Made by a program: the position numbers and the translations under genes. From NCBI GenBank assembly GCA_024635795.1, contig JAGXIH010000013.1, forward strand, positions 62,001-126,000: 64,000 bases of DNA. The letters run 5' to 3'. The notes beneath the pieces were generated by a model. It saw only the letters and a program-made list of their open reading frames with translations, searched no databases and was not told the origin of the DNA. This document shows positions 31,850 to 40,248 of the stretch, piece after piece. Source of the DNA: Salegentibacter sp. Its GTDB lineage: Bacteria > Bacteroidota > Bacteroidia > Flavobacteriales > Flavobacteriaceae. Each line of letters starts with the position of its first letter. Positions within the stretch are counted from its first letter, which is position 1.

Positions 31850-32101
31850 GCTTTAAAAAAGGAACCCAAGGCTATTCATATCTTAAATGAAGGCTACAAA
31901 CATTGCAAGGCAATTGCTTCTGATAAAGAATCTACCCTTTTAGAGGAAACCCATTTCTGGAAAAAACTTAATAATAAAAATCTTAAAGAAGATGGAGTGA
32001 TTTTCAGTGAAGGTAAATCTTTAGATCCGGAGGCTTTTGTTGAAGCGATAGGGAAACATCGCTTCTGGGACCGGAAGAAATCAGATGATATTCCTGCATA
32101 A
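31850..32101 (+). pseudogene. C-terminal remnant of a large-subunit (HPII/KatE-type) catalase, GATase1-like domain tail
   Basis: KAIHILNEGYKHCKAIASDKESTLLEETHFWKK...GVIFSEGKSLDPEAFVEAIGKHRFWDR resembles the C-terminal end of clade-2 catalases; no catalase core upstream. Confidence 0.65.
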
Positions 32102-32124
32102 GGTTAAGGTAGGTAGATTGCCGA

Positions 32125-32162
32125 TTAAAGGTTTAAAGGACTTAGGCTCTTTAAACCTTTAA
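32125..32162. terminator. Long-stem hairpin/terminator between convergent genes
   Basis: TTAAAGGTTTAAAG / CTTTAAACCTTTAA, 14-bp perfect stem. Confidence 0.7.
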
Positions 32163-34474
32163 TTGTTTTTCTTTCCACCAAACAGTCTTTTAAAAAATCC
32201 TTTCTTCTCTTTCTTTTCCTCCTGTTTTTCGGTGTGTTTATTTCGTTCCTCGTTCTGATCATTTTTACCAAACAATCGTTTAAAGAAACCGTCACGTTTT
32301 TCAGGTTCGCAATCCAGCATCTCGATCACTTCAGCTGAAACCGGAAATTTTGCCCGGGTTATTTCCTTAAATTGAGGTTCGGCGTTCATTCTTTGCATCA
32401 GTTTTCCGAAGACCGGCAAGGCAGAATTCGCGCCCTGGCCTATATAGGTATTCCTGAACCCAATACGATGATCGTCACTTCCCACCCAGGTTACGGTAAC
32501 CAGGTTTGGGGTCATCCCCACAAACCATCCGTCTTTATTGTTTTGAGTAGTTCCGGTTTTCCCGGCAATGTCGTTTCTTAAACCATAGGTGCTTCTAAGC
32601 CTGGATGCCGTGCCTTCATTTACCGTAGCTTTCATCATTTCCACCATCACCTGCCTGTTCGTTTCAGAAAGGGCAGGGGTGTTGCCGTTTGTAGGTTTAA
32701 ATTCAACTAAGAGATTTCCGTTGCCATCTTCTATTTTGGTGATATAAAAGGGCTCACTATATATTCCATCATTAACAAAAGGGGTGAAGGCAGTAGTAAG
32801 TTCCGCCAAGCTCATTGAAGCCGTACCCAGAGCAATGGAAGGCACCGCCGGAATTTCAGAATCGATTCCCATTCTCCTGGCCTGATCGATGACATTGTCG
32901 ATGCCGGCCTCCATTAAAACCTTTACCGCGATGGTATTCATAGACTTGCTCAGAGCCTCCTTCATGTTATAGTTCATATAGGGATCGTCGTCATCACTGC
33001 CGGAATTAGATGGTGTCCATCCGCCTTCATAGGTGATTTCCCGGGCAGAGAAGTAGGTGCAGGGCTCGATCCCATTTTCCAGGGCTGCCGAATAAACTAT
33101 AGGCTTAAAAGTGGAACCTACCTGGCGTTTACTCTGTGATACGTGATCGTACTGAAAATAACGGTAGTCAATGCCACCAACCCAGGCCTGAACCGCTCCG
33201 GTACCGGGTTCTACCGCCAGCATCCCCGAATTCAAAAACTTAAGGTAGTGCTCAATACTGTCTTTTACACTGGCAGTTTTGGTGACAGTACCATTATATT
33301 CAAAAAGTTCCATTGGCCGGGTTCTATCCAGCTCAGCCATAATTTCTTCTGCAGATAAACCTTCATTTTCCAGATTTTTATAAGGTCTGGAGCTCTTTAT
33401 CGCGTCTTCCAGAATTTTAGGATTTCGTTTCCAGGGTGTCGCCTCGCCGTAGGACTTTTCGTGCTGTTCCTGTAAAGCAGCCATATGTTCCTGCATCGAT
33501 TCTTCGGCCAGCTCCTGCATTCTGTAGTTTAATGTGGTGTGCACAATGAGTCCGTCACGGTAAATATTATATTTCTTGCCATCTTTATTTTTTAGAGTAT
33601 CAAGGACCTTGCTTACATCCTTGCGAACCTGTTCTCTAAAATAGGGTGCCAGACCCTTATCGTGGCCGTAATTTTTATAATTCAAAACCAATTCTGCTTC
33701 CTGGGCTTCTTTTTCTTTTTCTTTTGAAATGAAATCATACTTTTCCATTTGTGAAAGCACAACGTTTCGCCTTTGTTTGCTGCGTTCAGGGAAGATGCGA
33801 GGATTATAATAATGTGAAGCCTTAAGCATTCCCACCAATACCGCAGATTCTTCTATATTTAATTCTGAAGTGTGTTTTCCGAAGAATTTCATTGAGGCGC
33901 TCTCAATTCCGAAAGTATTATCGCTAAACGGTACGGTATTGAAATAAAGCCTGATAATATTTTTTTTATCATAAGTTCCCTCCAGTCTATTGGCGATCAC
34001 AACCTCCTGAAATTTATTCACTACAATTCCCAGGAATCCATAATCCTTTCTTCCGTAGATATTTTTAGCGAGCTGAAGCGTGATGGTGCTGCCGCCTCCT
34101 GCAGATTCATCCTGAAGTAAAATAGATTTAAAAAACACCCGCATGAGGCTTCGGGAATCAATACCGCTATGATTATAGAAGCGAACGTCTTCAGTAGCGA
34201 TAAGAGCATCTATCAAATGCTGTGGAAATTCTTCATATTTTACCGGCTGCCGGTCGTGAATATAAAATTTTCCTATCAATTGGCCTTCCGAAGAAAGCAC
34301 CTGGGTGGCACGGCTTTGTTGTAGTTCGCTTAATTCTTTGGAAGATGGAAGTTTGCCCCAGGCACCAAAATAAATACTTGCAAAGAACAAGATCCCGAGC
34401 GCAACTAAACTTCCAATTATAATTAAACCCAATTTAAGTTTGGGTGAGTTTTTAATCTTTAATAACAATGACAT
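32159..34474 (-). CDS. Bifunctional penicillin-binding protein 1A (transglycosylase/transpeptidase)
   Basis: ALIATEDVRFYNHSGID, GGSTITLQLAKN, SKRQVGSTFKPIVY, AGKTGTTQNNKDGWFVG. Confidence 0.95.
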   Translation of the reverse strand: MSLLLKIKNSPKLKLGLIIIGSLVALGILFFASIYFGAWGKLPSSKELSELQQSRATQVLSSEGQLIGKFYIHDRQPVKYEEFPQHLIDALIATEDVRFYNHSGIDSRSLMRVFFKSILLQDESAGGGSTITLQLAKNIYGRKDYGFLGIVVNKFQEVVIANRLEGTYDKKNIIRLYFNTVPFSDNTFGIESASMKFFGKHTSELNIEESAVLVGMLKASHYYNPRIFPERSKQRRNVVLSQMEKYDFISKEKEKEAQEAELVLNYKNYGHDKGLAPYFREQVRKDVSKVLDTLKNKDGKKYNIYRDGLIVHTTLNYRMQELAEESMQEHMAALQEQHEKSYGEATPWKRNPKILEDAIKSSRPYKNLENEGLSAEEIMAELDRTRPMELFEYNGTVTKTASVKDSIEHYLKFLNSGMLAVEPGTGAVQAWVGGIDYRYFQYDHVSQSKRQVGSTFKPIVYSAALENGIEPCTYFSAREITYEGGWTPSNSGSDDDDPYMNYNMKEALSKSMNTIAVKVLMEAGIDNVIDQARRMGIDSEIPAVPSIALGTASMSLAELTTAFTPFVNDGIYSEPFYITKIEDGNGNLLVEFKPTNGNTPALSETNRQVMVEMMKATVNEGTASRLRSTYGLRNDIAGKTGTTQNNKDGWFVGMTPNLVTVTWVGSDDHRIGFRNTYIGQGANSALPVFGKLMQRMNAEPQFKEITRAKFPVSAEVIEMLDCEPEKRDGFFKRLFGKNDQNEERNKHTEKQEEKKEKKGFFKRLFGGKKNN

Positions 34475-34566
34475 AGGTTAAATTAACGGCTACAAATTAA
34501 CGAAGACTTGAAAAGAGTAGTTCACTATTTATGCCAACTTTAAGTTTTACCCGCGGATATAAAAAA

Positions 34567-34594
34567 AGCCGGCCACAAATTGAATTGTGCCGGC
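34567..34594 (-). terminator. Terminator downstream of the small-ORF array
   Basis: AGCCGGCCACAA / TTGTGCCGGCT hairpin; T tract on minus strand. Confidence 0.75.
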
Positions 34595-34626
34595 TACTTT
34601 TGGGCAAAGTTCATAAGACTTGGTGT

Positions 34627-34770
34627 TTATGGTTCTATTACTAAATTCTTGTGATGTTTCCAGGCTGATGCAAAATGGTTGTTTTTAATTACGCGGAAAT
34701 GCTTCCTGCGTTTTAAGAACCCTGCCTTGCGTTGTCCAATTTCCATCATCATATTCTCCAGGGTTTTCAT
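34627..34770 (-). CDS. Small basic ORF of 47 aa, last of the array, unknown function
   Basis: MKTLENMMMEIGQRKAGFLKRRKHFRVIKNNHFASAWKHHKNLVIEP; same strand and same type of spacer as the paralogous ORFs upstream. Confidence 0.5.
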   Translation of the reverse strand: MKTLENMMMEIGQRKAGFLKRRKHFRVIKNNHFASAWKHHKNLVIEP

Positions 34771-34797
34771 AATCTATAAAATTAAATGGTTGAATTA

Positions 34798-34893
34798 TTA
34801 ACTTAAATAGCGTCTTTGGCTATCCCAGCTGCTTCGGCTGTTTTGTTTCTTTGTGTTTAAAAATGCTCTGCGGTTAATCTTTGAAGGTTTCAT
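34798..34893 (-). CDS. Micropeptide copy 1, 31 aa
   Basis: MKPSKINRRAFLNTKKQNSRSSWDSQRRYLS; paralogous to copies 2 and 3, no frame-disrupting indel. Confidence 0.65.
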   Translation of the reverse strand: MKPSKINRRAFLNTKKQNSRSSWDSQRRYLS

Positions 34894-34919
34894 AATAATT
34901 ACTTTTAAAGGTTGAACTA

Positions 34920-35015
34920 TTAACTTAAATAACGTCTTTGTTTATCCCAGCTGCTTCGGCTGTTTTGCTTCGTCGTGTTTAAAAATTCTCTGCGGTTGAT
35001 CTTTGAAGATTTCAT
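34920..35015 (-). CDS. Micropeptide copy 2, 31 aa
   Basis: MKSSKINRREFLNTTKQNSRSSWDKQRRYLS. Confidence 0.65.
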   Translation of the reverse strand: MKSSKINRREFLNTTKQNSRSSWDKQRRYLS

Positions 35016-35040
35016 AATACTTGTTTTTAAGGTTGATAAA

Positions 35041-35136
35041 TTAACGTAAATAACGTCTTTGACTATCCCAGCTGCTTCGGCTGTTTGTTTTCTCTGTGTT
35101 TAAAAATGCTCTTCTTGTGGTTTTGAAAGTTTTCAT
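35041..35136 (-). CDS. Micropeptide copy 3, 31 aa
   Basis: MKTFKTTRRAFLNTEKTNSRSSWDSQRRYLR. Confidence 0.65.
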   Translation of the reverse strand: MKTFKTTRRAFLNTEKTNSRSSWDSQRRYLR

Positions 35137-35339
35137 CGTTTAAAAGTTTTATTGTTTACCTAATAGACTTAGATAGAATAGGTTTGTTACAGTACTATGC
35201 ATAAAACAGTAGTAAATTAACATATTATTAACTATTAGACTGGTTTTCAATAGTAAAAGAGTGGGGGTAAGGACAGATTTAAATAAAAAATGCGAACCCA
35301 TCGGTTCACATTTTTCTATAAGTAACAAGGAAGTGTGAT

Positions 35340-36626
35340 CTAAGTTTTCTGAATTTCTCTAGCAACAGCTTGAACTTCGTCTAATACCCTTAGCAGATTT
35401 TCTCCCCAGAGCTTTGCAATTTCTTTTTCGGTATAGCCTCTTTTAACGAGCTCTGCCGTAACATTGAGGGTTTCTGAAGCATCCTGCCAGCCTTCTATTC
35501 CGCCACCGCCGTCAAAATCAGAGCTAATGCCAACATGGTCTATTCCTATTAAGTCGACCATATAATCTATGTGGTCTACAAAATCGCTAACGGCCACCGG
35601 CTGTATTTCCTCTTTAAGTTTTGCAACATCTCCCTCAGCAGCGGTTCTTATTTTTTGGAATTCGGCATAATAAATATTTCTGTCGGCCTGTGGGAGGTTA
35701 CTGATACTGTCCCGCTCAAGAATAGAGAAATTCATCTCCTCTGCCTTTTTCTCGTACACTTTGTTTCTGGCTTCAGAAAAAGCTTTGTTTTTTTCGGTAT
35801 TTACATACCCGCTGAAAGCTACTGTTTGTACAACTCCGCCGTGTTCTTTGAATAGCAATAATAACTCGTCATCTAAATTCCTGCTGTGGTCACATAATTC
35901 CCTGGCTGAGGAATGAGATGCGATAAGAGGCGCTTTGGAAAGCTCGAACATTTGTTTGATAGATTCTTTTGAGGGGTGCGAAACGTCTATCATCATTCCG
36001 TATTTATTCATTTCAGCGATAACCTCTCTTCCAAGATCGCTTAGCCCATTGTGAAGCCAAACATCGTTTTCTTCTCCGGTATTCGAATCGCAAAGCTGAC
36101 TGTGGCCCTGGTGAGAAAGAGACATATAGCGTGCGCCCAGTTCATAGAATTTCTTTACGTTCTTAATGTTCTCTCCAATTGGATATCCGTTTTCAACACC
36201 AATCATTGCAACCTTTTTACCAGAGGCATGTATTTGTCTGACCTCTTCTGAAGTGGTTGCAAGCCCAATTTTATCAGGAGCGAGTTCATTTACCAATTTA
36301 TGGATGGCGATAAATTTCTGCATTGCATTATTATATGCGGCCTCAAAGCCTTCTGCATTCATTTCATCCTGGCCGGTGTAAACAATAAACCACGCAACAT
36401 CCAATCCGCCGGCTTCCATTTTAGGAAGATTCACCTGGGTGTCCAGGTTCATGGAATAGTTGCTTTCATCGGTGAAGTTATTCACGTTGATATCGGCATG
36501 GGTATCTATGGTAATAATTTTATCCTGGATCTTTTTGGCTTTATCAAGAGTTTCCTGGTCGTAGTTTTGAGCTTGTACACTAAAGGCACTCAGAAGCACC
36601 AGTAAAGAGGTTTTAAAAATTTTCAT
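35340..36626 (-). CDS. Membrane dipeptidase (peptidase family M19)
   Basis: IDTHADINVN, VAMIGVENGYPIG, DVSHPSKESI, ASHSSAREL, GIDHVGISSDFDGGGG. Confidence 0.93.
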   Translation of the reverse strand: MKIFKTSLLVLLSAFSVQAQNYDQETLDKAKKIQDKIITIDTHADINVNNFTDESNYSMNLDTQVNLPKMEAGGLDVAWFIVYTGQDEMNAEGFEAAYNNAMQKFIAIHKLVNELAPDKIGLATTSEEVRQIHASGKKVAMIGVENGYPIGENIKNVKKFYELGARYMSLSHQGHSQLCDSNTGEENDVWLHNGLSDLGREVIAEMNKYGMMIDVSHPSKESIKQMFELSKAPLIASHSSARELCDHSRNLDDELLLLFKEHGGVVQTVAFSGYVNTEKNKAFSEARNKVYEKKAEEMNFSILERDSISNLPQADRNIYYAEFQKIRTAAEGDVAKLKEEIQPVAVSDFVDHIDYMVDLIGIDHVGISSDFDGGGGIEGWQDASETLNVTAELVKRGYTEKEIAKLWGENLLRVLDEVQAVAREIQKT

Positions 36627-36758
36627 GATAGCTTATTTTATAATTGTTGAAATTAGGAATATTTTTTCAATAGGCATAAGATATAGGCCCTCATTGTGAA
36701 TCATAAGCAGACCTCAGATTTTTTAGATTAGTATCAATTTTTTCAGCTTGCGATTATT

Positions 36759-36792
36759 TTTGTATTTTCAATAGGATTTTCAGCTACATTTG
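36759..36792 (+). promoter_or_regulatory. Candidate Bacteroidota promoter for the amidoligase cluster
   Basis: TTTG (36759-36762), 22-nt spacer, TACATTTG (36785-36792), 21 nt before the ATG. Confidence 0.5.
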
Positions 36793-36812
36793 GTACTCAT
36801 TTAGTCTTATTA

Positions 36813-38264
36813 ATGGAAAAATTTATTGTGGTTAACCAGCCTGAAACCTGGAACTTAGCACTTGAGAAGGTTCAGATAATTTCAGCACATTCTTATCTTA
36901 CGAATCCGGAATATGCGAAAATTAAAAAGGCACGGATTTTTAACCTATGTAAGGATTATTCTTACCAATCCCGCGGATATTATGTTTCACTTTTAGCCGA
37001 AGCCAGGGGCCATCTGGCGATTCCCACAGTTACAAATCTGGTAGATCTTCGTGAGCCAAAACTCGTAAAAATCGTTTCTGAAGAATTTGATGATCTCATC
37101 CAAAAAAGCCTGAAAAATATTAAATCTCAGGAATTTACCCTTAGTATTTATTTTGGTCAAAACGTTGCTCAAAAATACCGCGAACTTAGCGCTATGTTCC
37201 ACCGGCATTTTCAGATACCCTTTCTAAGGGTGAAATTTAACTTTACTACCAAATGGAATATTAAAAATATAAAAGCAATTTCAGAGGCCGAAATCCCTGA
37301 AGAACATAAAGAAAGTATGCGGGTATTTGCCGCCCAGTATTTTGCCAAAAAACGTTATGATACTCCTCGCCTGGTCAATGCAGATTATGACCTGGCGATT
37401 CTGGTTAATCCAGAAGATCCTGCGCCACCAAGTAACCCCAAGGCCATTAAAAAATTCATTGAAATTGGGGAAAAAATGGGGTTTAATGTTGAAGTAGTAT
37501 CCCCTAAAGATCTTTCCCGTTTATCTACTTTCGATGCATTATTTATTAGGCAGAGCACCGAGGTTAACAACGAGGCCTATGCCTTTGCCCGAAAGGCCCA
37601 ACAGGAAGAAATAGCCATTATAGATTATCCCGAGGCGATTTTAAAATGCTGTAACAAGGTATTTATGGCCGAGGCCCTTCAAAACGCCGGGATTCCTACG
37701 CCTAAAACGGTGATTGTTCATAGAGATAATAAAAATTCGGTTCTTGAAACCACAGGGCTCCCTGTAGTTTTAAAATCTCCCGATTCCACCTTTTCCTTTG
37801 GTGTAAAAAAAGCAACCACCGAAGATGAATATCAGGAAATGGTAAATACTATGCTGAAAAAATCTGATCTGGTAATTGCCCAGGAGTTTTTACCCTCAGA
37901 ATATGATTGGCGCATAGGTATTCTGGATGACAAACCATTTTATGCCTGCAGGTATTATATGGCAAAAGACCATTGGCAGATCTATAACTGGAACGCCGCC
38001 GAAAAGGACAATCAGGACGGAAATGCCGATAGTTTGCCTATAGAGGAAATACCTAAAAAAGTATTGGATGCCGCCCTGAAATCGGCTAAAATAATGGGGA
38101 AAGGCCTGTATGGAATTGATGTAAAAGAGATAAATGGTAGGGCCCTGGTTATAGAAATTAACGACAATCCTAATATAGATGCCGGAGTAGAGGATGGGTA
38201 TTATGGCGATCAGGTTTATACTGATATTCTCGGCGCTTTAAAAAGCAGACTTGAAAAAAAATAA
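36813..38264 (+). CDS. RimK-family ATP-grasp ligase with RLAN-like N-terminal domain
   Basis: C-terminal ATP-grasp: NAGIPTPKTVIVH, PVVLKSPDSTFSFGVKKA, FLPSEYDWRIGILDDKPFYACRYYM, GIDVKEINGRALVIEINDNPNIDAG; separate ~180-aa N-terminal domain. Confidence 0.9.
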   Translation: MEKFIVVNQPETWNLALEKVQIISAHSYLTNPEYAKIKKARIFNLCKDYSYQSRGYYVSLLAEARGHLAIPTVTNLVDLREPKLVKIVSEEFDDLIQKSLKNIKSQEFTLSIYFGQNVAQKYRELSAMFHRHFQIPFLRVKFNFTTKWNIKNIKAISEAEIPEEHKESMRVFAAQYFAKKRYDTPRLVNADYDLAILVNPEDPAPPSNPKAIKKFIEIGEKMGFNVEVVSPKDLSRLSTFDALFIRQSTEVNNEAYAFARKAQQEEIAIIDYPEAILKCCNKVFMAEALQNAGIPTPKTVIVHRDNKNSVLETTGLPVVLKSPDSTFSFGVKKATTEDEYQEMVNTMLKKSDLVIAQEFLPSEYDWRIGILDDKPFYACRYYMAKDHWQIYNWNAAEKDNQDGNADSLPIEEIPKKVLDAALKSAKIMGKGLYGIDVKEINGRALVIEINDNPNIDAGVEDGYYGDQVYTDILGALKSRLEKK

Positions 38265-38266
38265 TA

Positions 38267-39487
38267 ATGAACTATCATCTCTTTGAAGTTTTTGGCATTG
38301 AGCTGGAATATATGCTGGTACGAAAGGAAGGTTTGAAAGTAAATCCGATTGTAGACCAGCTTCTCACTAAGAAAAACGGAAGTTTAACCCCTGATATTGA
38401 TAATGGTAAAATTGAATGGAGCAATGAGCTGGTAGCGCATGTGCTCGAACTTAAAACCAATGGACCAACAGGAAACCTGGAAGATCTTGATACGCTTTTT
38501 TCTGAAAATATTCAGGAGATCAATTCCCTGTTGGAGGAATTTGATACTTTGCTTTTGCCTTCGGCCTCTCATCCCTTAATGCAACCAAAAACTGAAACTC
38601 AGCTCTGGAAGCATAGTTACAGTAAGATCTACGCCTTATATAACCGCATTTTTGATTGCAGCGGCCATGGATGGAGCAATGTGCAGAGTATGCATATTAA
38701 CTTACCATTTTATAATGATGCTGAATTTGGAAAATTACACGCAGCCGTGAGGATCCTGCTACCAATAATTCCCGGGTTAAGCGCGAGCTCCCCAATTTTT
38801 GAAGGAAAAGCAACAGGATTTAAGGATTCCCGCCTGGAGGTCTATAAAACCAATCAAAAAGAGATTCCGACAATGACGGGGAAGGTTATCCCCGAACAGG
38901 TTTTTACCAAAGCAGACTACTACCAAAGAATTTTCAAACCCATTAATACCGCTATAAAGCCCTTTGATACTGAAAATATCCTGGATCATCATTTTCTCAA
39001 TTCCCGAGGAGCAATAGCACGATTTGACAGAAACGCTATTGAAATACGCGTCATAGATATTCAGGAGTGCCCGGCCGCAGATATCGCAATCGCCGTTTTA
39101 ATAATTGAAAGCTTGAAATTATTATTAAGTGGGGAATTGATTGCCCTGGATGAACTCAAGAAATGGCATGAAGATGACCTCTTCGGAATCTTTAATTCGG
39201 TAATTCAAAATGCTGAAAACACCCAAATTAGTAACGAAGCCTATTTAAAGATTTTCGGAATAGAAGAGGAAGTAAACGTCAGGCAAATCTGGGAGAAATT
39301 ATACGAAAGGGTACAATCCCAAATTTCCTTAAAACATCAGAATACCATTGAATATATTCTAGAGAATGGCAGCCTGTCTACCAGAATACTCAAGAAAATC
39401 GATGGGGATTTTTCAAAAGAAAAAATAAGAAAGGTCTATTCTCAACTCGGGGAATGCCTGGCTAACAATCAATTATTAAAAGTGTGA
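38267..39487 (+). CDS. GCS2-like glutamate-cysteine ligase family (carboxylate-amine ligase)
   Basis: FEVFGIELEYMLV, MHINLPFYNDAEF, RGAIARFDRNAIEIRVIDIQECPAADIAI. Confidence 0.85.
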   Translation: MNYHLFEVFGIELEYMLVRKEGLKVNPIVDQLLTKKNGSLTPDIDNGKIEWSNELVAHVLELKTNGPTGNLEDLDTLFSENIQEINSLLEEFDTLLLPSASHPLMQPKTETQLWKHSYSKIYALYNRIFDCSGHGWSNVQSMHINLPFYNDAEFGKLHAAVRILLPIIPGLSASSPIFEGKATGFKDSRLEVYKTNQKEIPTMTGKVIPEQVFTKADYYQRIFKPINTAIKPFDTENILDHHFLNSRGAIARFDRNAIEIRVIDIQECPAADIAIAVLIIESLKLLLSGELIALDELKKWHEDDLFGIFNSVIQNAENTQISNEAYLKIFGIEEEVNVRQIWEKLYERVQSQISLKHQNTIEYILENGSLSTRILKKIDGDFSKEKIRKVYSQLGECLANNQLLKV

Positions 39488-40167
39488 GGTTAATCTTAAC
39501 CTGCGAACATGCATTCAATAAAATTCCTGAGGAATACAGAGACCTATTTCCGAAAACCAGGGGTATTCTTGGGAGTCACCGTGGCTACGATCCTGGTGCC
39601 CGGGATCTATTTGAACATCTTATAGCTTTAGGGGACTTTAATTATACTTATAAAATTAGCAGATTGCTGGTTGAAGTCAACCGCTCCATTGATCACCCTC
39701 ATTTATTTTCTGAATTCACTAAAGGAATTTCTTCAACAGAAAAAAATAAAATAATCACCAGATGGTATATTCCATATAGGAATGAAGTAGAAGATCAAAT
39801 TAGAAAATTAATTGGCAGCGGGGAGAAGGTGGTCCATTTATCTGTTCATAGTTTTACTCCCGTTCTAAAGGGGGAGATACGGAATGCAGATATTGGTCTT
39901 CTTTATGATCCATCTCGCAAGGAGGAGAAAGTAATTTGTAAAGATTTAAAATCAAAGTTAAGAGAAGAAGATTCCACTTTAAAAATAAGGTTTAATTATC
40001 CCTACCTGGGAAAGGCTGATGGATTTACAACCTATTTGAGAAAGAAATTTCCGGAGAATTATTCGGGGATAGAGCTGGAGGTAAATCAGAAATTCGTAAA
40101 AAATAATAAGATGGATATAAAACTAAAAGAGGCCATTTTTAAAGCCCTTCAAAAAACTTTAAAATAA
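39484..40167 (+). CDS. N-formylglutamate amidohydrolase-like protein
   Basis: LILTCEHAFNKIPEEYRDLF, SHRGYDPGARDLFEHL, VNRSIDHPHLFSEF, HLSVHSFTP; GTG start overlaps upstream stop by 4 nt. Confidence 0.88.
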   Translation: MRLILTCEHAFNKIPEEYRDLFPKTRGILGSHRGYDPGARDLFEHLIALGDFNYTYKISRLLVEVNRSIDHPHLFSEFTKGISSTEKNKIITRWYIPYRNEVEDQIRKLIGSGEKVVHLSVHSFTPVLKGEIRNADIGLLYDPSRKEEKVICKDLKSKLREEDSTLKIRFNYPYLGKADGFTTYLRKKFPENYSGIELEVNQKFVKNNKMDIKLKEAIFKALQKTLK

Positions 40168-40248
40168 TCCCTGAATTGCAAACTTTCCCTTATTGATGAA
40201 CCCCTTAAAATTGCCGAATATTTCATAAATTGAATAAATTTTCAAGTG

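Larger units (their letters stand above)
34798..35136 (-). repeat. Three tandem direct repeats, period ~121-122 bp, each containing one micropeptide ORF
   Basis: Conserved block cccagctgcttcggctgtttt occurs three times; start codons at 34893, 35015 and 35136. Confidence 0.9.

Noticed and set aside
31790-32101. ORF-track 103-aa protein as a genuine gene
   Set aside because: Its N-terminal ~20 codons are antisense to a DUF417-like remnant, and the rest is only a catalase tail; better explained as gene fossils.
34798-35136. Tandem repeats as a CRISPR array
   Set aside because: Only three units of ~122 bp with no unique spacers between short identical repeats; the units maintain a reading frame.
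36300-36605. 101-aa plus-strand ORF inside the dipeptidase gene
   Set aside because: Antisense shadow ORF; M19 motifs on the other strand are unambiguous.
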